Part shown: one piece after another, positions 24,803-31,292 of the stretch | Layout of the letters: every line of letters begins with the position of its first letter | How positions within the stretch are numbered: position 1 is the stretch's first letter | DNA from: CAYUVF01 sp964448045 | GTDB lineage: Bacteria; Bacteroidota; Rhodothermia; Rhodothermales; Salinibacteraceae | NCBI GenBank assembly: GCA_964448045.1 | Contig: CAYUVF010000054.1 | Location: 1 to 31,292, forward strand | DNA length: 31,292 bases | Direction: 5' to 3' | Made by a program: the position numbers and the translations under genes | The notes under the pieces: generated by a model | What the model saw: the letters and a program-made list of their open reading frames with translations, nothing else | What the model was told of the DNA's origin: nothing | Database searches by the model: none

Positions 24803-26084
24803 TCAATGCTTCAGCCGAGCAGGCGGCCCAGTGGCTGAGGGCGGCCGGGTTCGCCATCGGCGATGTCGCAAAAGCGCTTAAGAGCGAGTTCAACACTTCG
24901 GCCGAGGAGGCTGCCCAGCTGCTGGAGGCCGTCTTCAACGCCTCCGAGCAGGCCATCCGGCAGGCGCTGGCCTTTGCCGGGTACACGCAGGCCCAGATCA
25001 GTGCGGCGTTCCAGGATGCGAGTGATCGAGTGGCACGCACCGTGCTGGCCATCGACAACGTCATCAGCGGTCACACAAGGGGCTACCACGGCATTCCCAT
25101 CGCCAAACCGGATGAAAGCTTCCCCCTGCATCCCGGCCGCAACACCGTTACGATTCGCGGGCGCGGACTGGTTGCCGCGACGGCGCTCAGTGGGCTGCCA
25201 TCCGGGGCCCGGTATCAGATTGCGGAACGAGGCAGCGGGCAGAGCGGACGTGCGGCTTGGGACTATATCCACGTGGAGATCACCGTATCGTCGCGTACAC
25301 GAATGGGTACGCGCGGTCGCGCTACCGTACAGGCTGCCGGGGCGCAAGGGCCGGCTTTTCGCTGGGTCGTGCAACAGGTGACCCCGCCGTCGGGGAGAGG
25401 CTCGTCCGGTCGCGGAACGGGCCGAGGCGGAGGAAGCAGCAGAAGCGCGCCCGATCTGGCGCCGATGCAGGTCGGCAACTCGCTTTACAAAGTGGGAAGT
25501 GCCACCACGATGGACGCCAATCAGGACCCCTACACGGCCTTGAGTCCGTTCAACAACTCGCCCTTCTGCCAGGGCGTCCCGCAGGGCGGTACGGCGCGCA
25601 ACAACATGCCGACGGCCAACCGGCGAGACATCACGGTGCCGGATATTCGGTGGGGGGTAGAAAACCCGTCGAGTGCCGATGTGAATCAGGCGTTCACCGT
25701 TCAGTTGGTGTTTGGCGGACGGGTGGTGGCCAGCCAGCGGGTGAATCGTCTCGCCCGCGGGCAGCGCGCCGAGTTTACCTACCAGCGGCCGCAGTCGACG
25801 GCGACGGTCGCGCGGGTGGGGCCGGGCAACGGGTGTTATCACGCGGGCCTGTCGAGAGAAGGATGGAATGACAACGCCGGTTATGACGTGCGCGTCGACA
25901 CCCAGAATGACGTGAGCGAGTCCAACGAGGGCAACAATCAGCGCGCGATTCAGTGAGGAAGCGTCTTGCTTGGACATCGAGACAGCGAGATGGCCAGCGG
26001 GCGCCCGCAATACGACGGGACGTACGCTCTGGATGGCCGGGTGGACAAGTAACTCAAACGATGCCGCAAAAGAGAAAAGCCGTT

Positions 26085-27278
26085 ATGATAAAAATCTGGG
26101 GAGGTGCTCTGATGATGGTTCTGTCGATGAACATCGCGGGGTGGGCGCAGGACGCGCCGGTCCCCTTTGCGGGTACCTTCGCGAACGGGCAAATCACGCT
26201 CGTTCTGCAGGGAGGAGCAGACGGATACTCCGGTCAGGTGCAGGTGGGAGCCGAGAGGTTTCCGCTGCAGGCGCAGGCTCTAAGCGCTGTGCAGTTGCAG
26301 GGCACCTACACCTATCACGGGCAGCCAATGCCATTTCAAGCGCGGCTGCAGGGGACTACGCTGACGATCACCGATTCTGACGGAAGCATCTATGCGCTGC
26401 AGCGCCAAGCTCCGCTGCCAGGCAATACGACGACGGCGGCGGAGCCGCGTCCGGCTCGCGAGACGAGCCCTGGCGAGTTGCACGATCCTGGGTGGGGCAT
26501 ACGCTTTACGGTGCCGGAGGGATGGACGGGACACCGGGTCGACGGCGGCTTTCTCCTCGGCTCGAATACCCTGAGGGGATTCATCCTCGTCACGCCTCTC
26601 GATGCGACTACCCTCGATGACGTGCGCGCCGAGGCGCAGCAGGGCCTCACGGATGATGCGGGGACCCATCTGATGCTCAGCACGTCTCTCGAGTCTTTCA
26701 CAGAGAACGGTCTGGCCGGGAACTTCAGCGGCACAGTGGGTGGCCATCCGGCCAAGGCGCGCATCGTCGGAGTGCTCTCCCCGCACGGGGCCGGCGCTAC
26801 CGTCATGGGGGCCGCCGAAGAGGCGAGCTACACGTCGCAGCACGTCCAGGCCGTAGAAGCGGTGGCGCATAGCATTCGGTTCTCCGTACCGGAGGGTACG
26901 CCGCTTGCCGCGCAGTGGCACACGCGGTTTGCAGGTATGCGACTCACGTACATGGAGAGCTACTACTCGAACGGTGGAGGTGGGTACGGCGGCTACAGTG
27001 ACAAGAAAGTCTTTGAACTGTGCCCGGATGGGACGTTCGTTGGGCAGGAGAACTTTAACTTGAGCATCGATACGGGCGGGGCCTCCGGAAGTGCGCGCAA
27101 CAACCCGGGGCCCATGCGCGGACGGTGGCAGGTCAAGGATCAGGGAGGTCAGGCCCTGCTGGAAATGACCTACCCCAATGGCTCGGTGACTCGCTTTCGA
27201 TTGGAACATCAGGACGGCACGACGCACCTCGACGGCCAACGATGGTATGTCACCAACGATGCGACGGCGTGCTTCTGA
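26085..27278 (+). CDS. Secreted three-domain protein of unknown function
   Basis: 397 residues with signal peptide MIKIWGGALMMVLSMNIAGWAQ. Three parts are visible: a small beta domain (about 27-110; FAGTFANGQITLVLQGGADGYSGQV, LQGTYTYHGQPMPFQARLQG), a middle domain like the PsbP/DUF1795 fold (about 135-275; LHDPGWGIRFTVPEGWTGHRVDGG and VEAVAHSIRFSVPEG), and a lipocalin-like C-terminal sheet (about 290-397; MRLTYMESYYSNGGGGYGGY, GRWQVKD) with two cysteines. It starts 128 bp after the split repeat gene and may belong to the same export-related group. ATG 26061 (MPQKRKAV...) is an alternative start that adds basic residues to the signal peptide. No enzymatic motif is recognised. Confidence 0.75.
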   Translation: MIKIWGGALMMVLSMNIAGWAQDAPVPFAGTFANGQITLVLQGGADGYSGQVQVGAERFPLQAQALSAVQLQGTYTYHGQPMPFQARLQGTTLTITDSDGSIYALQRQAPLPGNTTTAAEPRPARETSPGELHDPGWGIRFTVPEGWTGHRVDGGFLLGSNTLRGFILVTPLDATTLDDVRAEAQQGLTDDAGTHLMLSTSLESFTENGLAGNFSGTVGGHPAKARIVGVLSPHGAGATVMGAAEEASYTSQHVQAVEAVAHSIRFSVPEGTPLAAQWHTRFAGMRLTYMESYYSNGGGGYGGYSDKKVFELCPDGTFVGQENFNLSIDTGGASGSARNNPGPMRGRWQVKDQGGQALLEMTYPNGSVTRFRLEHQDGTTHLDGQRWYVTNDATACF

Positions 27279-27459
27279 AACCAGGGAGGCGGCTGCGGAG
27301 CGAGCGTCGTGGCCGGCCCGCTTCATGGAAGATGCCACCGAGCCGGGCCCCCTCCACGCCGCGCAGTGGGACCGGCGCCGTCCGCCGCCCGACTTCTTGA
27401 TGTAGGATCGTATTCGGGATTTGAAACCCTCGACCCGCGTCGAGGAATTGCAATTGGGG

Positions 27460-27930
27460 TCACGCCTTCCTCGGGGCCGTCGCATCCGTCGGTCTACGCG
27501 CCGCACGATCGGTGACGACGAGCACGGCCCCGCCGACGATCAGCGCCAGGCCCGTAGCGCGCGCCAGCGTCAGCGGGATGACGTCGCCGCCCATCCAGCC
27601 GAAGTGGTCGATGCCCGCCGAAGTCATCAGCTGGAACGTGAGGATCAGCACGGCGAAGACGACGGCGCCGGCGTGCTGCACGGCGTAGTTGCTGGCTGCC
27701 ACGACGAGCACGCCGAGCGCTCCGCCCAGGAAGTACACGAGCGGGATGCCGCCCCACTGCAGCACGCCCGTCCGCAGCCCCACGACGAGCAGCAGCCCGG
27801 CGAAGAGCGTGCCCGCAAGGTGGTTCACGAACGAGCTGCGCATGCTGCCCACACGCGTCGCCAGCGCGGCATTGGCCACCCGGCTCGCCACGATGATGGC
27901 GCCTGTCGTAAGCGCAAGAAAAATGTACAT
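27460..27930 (-). CDS. DMT-superfamily membrane protein, YdcZ/DUF606 type
   Basis: 156 residues with five hydrophobic helices, e.g. YIFLALTTGAIIVASRVANAAL, HLAGTLFAGLLLVVGL and ATGLALIVGGAVLVVT. The pattern with N-A-x-L...S..V.H..GT and a DHFGWMGG motif before the last helices matches the YdcZ (DUF606) half-size transporters of the drug/metabolite superfamily. Substrate is unknown. A second gene of the same family lies 30 bp upstream on the same strand, so the pair probably forms a heterodimer with opposite topologies. Confidence 0.87.
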   Translation of the reverse strand: MYIFLALTTGAIIVASRVANAALATRVGSMRSSFVNHLAGTLFAGLLLVVGLRTGVLQWGGIPLVYFLGGALGVLVVAASNYAVQHAGAVVFAVLILTFQLMTSAGIDHFGWMGGDVIPLTLARATGLALIVGGAVLVVTDRAARRPTDATAPRKA

Positions 27931-27960
27931 GGAGGGCGGACGGTTGCCGTGAAAAGGGGC

Positions 27961-28428
27961 TCACCCGAAGCGGACGAGCAGCACGCCTGCGAACACGATC
28001 AGCAGGCCGATCACGCGGCGGGGGGAGACGGGAATCCGCCGCAGACCCAGCCAGCCGAAGTGGTCGGACAGGCTGGAGACGAACAGGTCGGCCGCGATGA
28101 AGAGGCTCACGGCCAGCGCCACGCCCAACTGCGGCACGGTGAGGTTGGCCAGGAGCACGATCACCACGCCGATGACGCCGCCCATCAGCTCGCGCTTCGG
28201 GCCGCGGCGGAGCTTCGTCCAGAACGGGCGCTGCAGCCGCAGGCCCACGAACAGCAGCGCGAAGGCCGTGCCCGTCAGGTGCACGATGAACGAGCTCTCC
28301 AGCGGGCCCACGTACGCGCCCAGCGTGGCGTTGATGCGCACGGCAAAGGCTACGAGCACGCCGCTGGCGATGCTCACCAGGATGGCGATGGTGCGGCGCG
28401 AAATGACATCCGAAATGGTTGAAAGCAT
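27961..28428 (-). CDS. DMT-superfamily membrane protein, YdcZ/DUF606 type (partner)
   Basis: 155 residues, five hydrophobic helices. It shares with its neighbour the NATLGAYVG...SSFIVHLTGT segment and the SDHFGWLGL motif, showing the two arose by duplication. ATG at 28428 (MLSTISDVISRRTIAILVS) starts with a basic stretch before the first helix, fitting a cytoplasmic N-terminus. It is first in a two-gene operon. As a half-size DMT protein it likely needs a partner to make a working carrier; the substrate cannot be read. Confidence 0.87.
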   Translation of the reverse strand: MLSTISDVISRRTIAILVSIASGVLVAFAVRINATLGAYVGPLESSFIVHLTGTAFALLFVGLRLQRPFWTKLRRGPKRELMGGVIGVVIVLLANLTVPQLGVALAVSLFIAADLFVSSLSDHFGWLGLRRIPVSPRRVIGLLIVFAGVLLVRFG

Positions 28429-28681
28429 ATGCGACACAGGCAAAAGAAGACAACAGTGAGGCACCGGCACACGGAAACACTAACGGTACACTTCGTTCCG
28501 CTACGGCATAGCGTAACCATCCGATTACGTTCGGCCAGCGGCCCCCACTGTTGCCGCAACGCCCACCGGTTGGCTGGACCTTGCCTGTCCATCTGCAGGT
28601 TAAAACGGATACTTCGGCGGGCGGGTTCAGATGGGCTCGCGCGCAGGGCGTCGACGCACGTCTCACCAATTGCCAACGCTT

Positions 28682-29233
28682 ATGACTGCTTCTGATCTCG
28701 CAAAAGCCACCTTCGGCGGCGGCTGCTTCTGGTGCCTCGAAGCCGTGTACGACCGCGTCGAAGGCGTCGAATCCGTCACGTCCGGATATGCCGGCGGCCA
28801 CGTCGAGAACCCGACGTACCGGCAGGTCTGCAACGGCACCACGGGCCACGCCGAAGTGGTGCAGATCGAATACAACTCCGCGGCCATCACCTACCGCGAT
28901 CTGCTGGAGATCTTCTTCACCATCCACGACCCGACCACCAAAAACCGGCAAGGCGCCGACGTGGGTCCGCAGTACCGGTCCATTATCCTCTATCACGACG
29001 CCGACCAAAAAGCGACCGCCGAGACGCTGATCGACGATCTGGAATCCGACGGCGTCTTCGGCGATCCCATCGTCACCGAGGTGAAGCCGCTGAACCAGTT
29101 CTACCGCGCGGAGGACCGCCATCAGGATTACTACCGAGACAACCCTGGTCTGCCGTACTGCCAGGCCGTCATCGCGCCAAAGGTCAACAAACTGCGCCAG
29201 AAGCACGCCGATCGGTTAAAAACGCCGGCCTGA
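28682..29233 (+). CDS. msrA: Peptide methionine-S-sulfoxide reductase
   Basis: 183 residues, complete. MsrA reduces the S form of oxidised methionine in proteins using thioredoxin. The active site GGGCFWC is present (C15, with C18), followed by EAVYDRVEGVESVTSGYAGG and the TGHAEVVQIEYN segment with the conserved Glu and the DPTTKNRQGADVGPQYRS motif. C160 in LPYCQAVI is a candidate resolving cysteine. No signal peptide, so cytoplasmic. ATG 28682 starts the family similarity; no strong ribosome site is visible. It is divergent from the DMT pair across 253 bp and precedes the glycosyltransferases by 249 bp, so probably a single-gene unit. Confidence 0.96.
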   Translation: MTASDLAKATFGGGCFWCLEAVYDRVEGVESVTSGYAGGHVENPTYRQVCNGTTGHAEVVQIEYNSAAITYRDLLEIFFTIHDPTTKNRQGADVGPQYRSIILYHDADQKATAETLIDDLESDGVFGDPIVTEVKPLNQFYRAEDRHQDYYRDNPGLPYCQAVIAPKVNKLRQKHADRLKTPA

Positions 29234-29482
29234 CCGCTTCATGTTACTTCGTGTAACGATTGTGCGGCTATCTGGATCTAAGGGCCTGTCAGCTAACACC
29301 CGGCGCCCGAATGGGCGGAGCTCGCAGGCGTGAAATCCCCGCAACTTCCCTGAAATCCTGATCCGGGAGGCGCTCTGGATCGAACCATCCGTTTAGCGTC
29401 CCCGTTGGGTGCGGCGGATTTGGCGTGCCGCGAGCCGTCGTTTCGGGCAGCTTGCTCTCAAGGATCCGACACCACCGACCCC

Positions 29483-30721
29483 ATGAATACAGCTACCACC
29501 ACTCCGTTTCGACAGTCGCCCACGACGGCGACGAATCGGGCGCGACCGCCGCAGCGCGTTGCGCTGTTCACGGGGGCGTATAATCATATTGCCGATGGCG
29601 TCTCGCTCACGCTGAACCGCCTCGTCGATCATCTGGAGCGCCAGGGCACCGATGTGCTCGTCTTTGCGCCGTCGGTCGACGATCCTCCTGTCGACCACAA
29701 CGGCACGCTCGTTCGCATTCCGTCGATCCCGGCGCCGGGCCGGCCCGAGTACCGCATCGCGCTGGGCATGAACCGCACCGCTCGCGAACGCCTCGCGACC
29801 TTCCGCCCGTCGCTCATCCACATCGCCACGCCCGACCTGCTGGGGCGCGCAGCTCTGCGCCACGCCCGATCGGAAGAGATCCCGGTCGTGGCATCGTATC
29901 ACACCCACTTCAGCTCGTACCTCAAGTATTACTACCTCGGCGTGCTGGAGCCGCTGCTGTGGGCTTATCTTCGCAATTTTTATCGGCAGTGCGAGCACGT
30001 GTACGTGCCGTCGCCGTCGATGGGCGAGGTACTCCGCTCCAACGGCATCACCGAGGGGCTGCGCCTGTGGGAGCGCGGCGTCAACACCCAGCGCTTCAAC
30101 CCCGTCCACCGCTCATCGGCGTGGCGCCAGCGGTATGGCATCGCCGATGACGAGGTCGTCGTCTCGTTCGTGAGCCGGCTCGTCTGGGAAAAAGGCCTCC
30201 ACCTCTACGCCGATGTGATTGAACGATTGGAGGCCCATAACATCCCACACCGCAGCCTGGTCGTAGGCGATGGCCCGGCGCGCGCGGAACTGGAGGGGCG
30301 CCTACCCAACACGATTTTCACTGGCCACCTGGAGGGCGACGCGCTCGCCAACGCGTACGCCTCCTCCGATGTCTTCCTCTTCCCGAGCGATACCGAAACC
30401 TTCGGCAACGTGACGCTCGAAGCGATGGCTTCAGGCCTGCCCACCGTGTGCGCCGACGCCACCGGCAGCCGCACGCTGGTCGACGACGGCACTACCGGGG
30501 TCCTCGCCCCCGCCGGCGATACCGATGCGTTTTTCGAGGCCACGGCCCGCCTTATCACCGATGCCGAGGGGCGACGCACGATGGGCCGTCAGGCGCACCA
30601 GCGCGCGCAGCACTACAGCTGGAACGCCGTGCTCAGCCGCATCGTCGGCTACTACGATGAGCTCCTGCACCGTACCGTCCACGCAGGCGACGGCGCCGCG
30701 ACCTCCGCGCCCGCGCTCTAA
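29483..30721 (+). CDS. GT4-family glycosyltransferase
   Basis: 412 residues. Two Rossmann domains of GT-B type. The N-terminal domain has VALFTGAYNHIADGVSLTLNRL and VVASYHTHFSSYLKYY; the C-terminal donor-binding domain has VSFVSRLVWEKGL, VVGDGPARAEL, FTGHLEGDALANAYASSDVF and the E-x7-E motif in FPSDTETFGNVTLEAM. It resembles SqdX/MgtA-type retaining enzymes that add a sugar or mannose from a nucleotide donor to a lipid acceptor; the exact donor is not readable. ATG 29483 precedes a low-complexity N-terminal tail of about 25 residues. The next glycosyltransferase begins 30 bp downstream, so the two probably work on one glycolipid or polysaccharide. Confidence 0.92.
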   Translation: MNTATTTPFRQSPTTATNRARPPQRVALFTGAYNHIADGVSLTLNRLVDHLERQGTDVLVFAPSVDDPPVDHNGTLVRIPSIPAPGRPEYRIALGMNRTARERLATFRPSLIHIATPDLLGRAALRHARSEEIPVVASYHTHFSSYLKYYYLGVLEPLLWAYLRNFYRQCEHVYVPSPSMGEVLRSNGITEGLRLWERGVNTQRFNPVHRSSAWRQRYGIADDEVVVSFVSRLVWEKGLHLYADVIERLEAHNIPHRSLVVGDGPARAELEGRLPNTIFTGHLEGDALANAYASSDVFLFPSDTETFGNVTLEAMASGLPTVCADATGSRTLVDDGTTGVLAPAGDTDAFFEATARLITDAEGRRTMGRQAHQRAQHYSWNAVLSRIVGYYDELLHRTVHAGDGAATSAPAL

Positions 30722-30751
30722 TGCTCACCCGTGTGCCCTGCCGCCCCACCT

Positions 30752-31292
30752 ATGCGCCTCCTCTTCGTATCGCACTCTCTCCCCCCCAAAGGGCGCCCGC
30801 TCGCCAACATCGGAGGAATGCAGCGCGTAGCGACGCAGCTTCATCACGAGCTGCAGGAGCACGAGGCGGTCACTCTCTCGTCGCAGCTCTTACGCACCTC
30901 CTGGCGCTGGGTGCACGTCAAGGTCGTCCCGTACCTGCTCCACACCGGCTGGCAGCTCTACCGGAAGGCGCAGAACCGGGATATGGATCTTGTGCTGTTT
31001 TCGTCGATGGTGACCGCTGCGCTGGCCGTCCCCCTCCAAAAAACCTTTCGCCGCAGCGGCATCGCCACGGCGGCCATCGTGCACGGGCTGGATGTGACCC
31101 TCCCCTTTACACCGTACCAATGGTTCGTGCCGACGGTCTTCGATGCGCTCGACGCCGTCCTGCCCGTCAGCCAGGCCACCGGGGAAGCGTGCCGTGAGCG
31201 CGGACTCCCACCGGAGAAACTGCACGTGGTCCCCAACGGCATCGACCTTTCCCGCTTTCCGCCGCTGGATGAGAAGCGAACGATGCGCCGCG
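30752..31292 (+). CDS. GT4-family glycosyltransferase, N-terminal part (runs off right edge)
   Basis: 180 codons are present. MRLLFVSHSLPPKGRP, NIGGMQRVATQLHHEL and VLPVSQATGEACRERG...VVPNGIDLSRFPP show the acceptor domain of a GT4 enzyme and the start of the donor domain (PNGID linker). It follows the first glycosyltransferase by 30 bp and is likely in the same operon. The end, including the E-x7-E motif, is outside the window. Confidence 0.9.
   Translation, partial: MRLLFVSHSLPPKGRPLANIGGMQRVATQLHHELQEHEAVTLSSQLLRTSWRWVHVKVVPYLLHTGWQLYRKAQNRDMDLVLFSSMVTAALAVPLQKTFRRSGIATAAIVHGLDVTLPFTPYQWFVPTVFDALDAVLPVSQATGEACRERGLPPEKLHVVPNGIDLSRFPPLDEKRTMRR

Larger units (their letters stand above)
23650..25014 (+). 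repeat. Eleven 14/15-residue helical units, interrupted by the IS
   Basis: Units such as QAGYSASQIAGALE and SEFNTSAEEAAQLLE alternate mostly 14 and 15 residues (residues 124-282 of the joined protein). The IS lies inside the seventh unit, after Ser-Ser-Phe; removal gives SSFNASAEQAAQWLR, a perfect 15-residue unit. This confirms both the insertion and the repeat register. Confidence 0.88.
23281..25956 (+). pseudogene. Secreted helical-repeat/CARDB-like protein gene split by an IS element
   Basis: Two halves, 23281-23917 and 24806-25956, flank an IS. Joined, with one TCA kept, they give a continuous 595-residue protein. Order: signal peptide (1-30), beta-rich domain with two cysteines (31-120), 11 helical units (124-282) of the same 14/15-residue type as the 20605 gene, an Ig-like region (about 300-400), a Gly/Ser/Arg-rich linker, and a CARDB-like domain ending VDTQNDVSESNEGNNQ, typical of extracellular binding modules. 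As it stands, the first half is translated to residue 212 and then adds about 11 IS-encoded residues to a stop near 23952; the second half has no proper start. The intact version would be exported and could share a partner with the 38-repeat protein. Confidence 0.85.

Noticed and set aside
27494..29206. 570-codon minus-strand frame covering msrA and the DMT genes
   Set aside because: It overlaps three genes with clear family motifs and has no recognisable protein features.
29243..29257. Hairpin GTTAC-TTCGT-GTAAC after msrA as a terminator
   Set aside because: The stem is only 5 bp, AT-containing and lacks a following T run.

Overview
The window looks like chromosome from a GC-rich member of the Rhodothermota/Bacteroidota, probably a Rhodothermales bacterium. 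Three signs support this: a surface protein with a type IX secretion C-terminal sorting domain (4242-6119), an ECF sigma factor paired with a TPR-bearing Ser/Thr kinase, and a UvrA that lacks the first cysteine pair of its first zinc module, as I recall for Bacteroidota UvrA. Shine-Dalgarno sequences are weak at most genes. This placement is an inference from gene content; there is no rRNA in the window.

Layout. Positions 1-2354 (minus) hold a membrane-bound molybdoenzyme: a four-cluster Fe-S subunit fused to an NrfD-like anchor, followed by the start of the molybdopterin catalytic subunit, which runs off the left edge. Divergent from it is a miniature MoeA (2551-3009) with most of its core missing. 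Then come minus-strand cell-envelope genes (rhodanese lipoprotein, His-rich secreted protein, T9SS cargo, cupin). uvrA follows on the plus strand, then about 1 kb of decayed DNA with a terminator hairpin, then a secreted S9 peptidase. A sigma factor/kinase pair (16805-13160, minus) faces away from a plus-strand block at 17053-27278. The right end has a twin YdcZ-type DMT transporter, msrA and two GT4 glycosyltransferases, the second cut by the window edge.

The unusual region is 16.2-27.3 kb. An ECF sigma factor and a TPR kinase sit divergent to an outer-membrane barrel protein, a secreted Ig/FN3-like protein, and two secreted proteins built on the same short helical repeat. The first (20605-22398) is, after its signal peptide and a short linker, 38 uninterrupted units of 14 or 15 residues. 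The second (23281-25956) has 11 such units between a beta-rich N-terminus and a CARDB-like C-terminus, and is split by an 885-bp IS5-family element. Removing the element and one copy of the TCA target duplication restores the reading frame and the repeat register exactly. The IS itself appears dead: a perfect 14-bp tandem duplication shifts its transposase frame. A related 39-bp upstream element precedes both the barrel gene and the split repeat gene, which suggests shared control. I do not recognise this repeat family or locus as a described system. A surface-layer, adhesion or secretion role is a guess.
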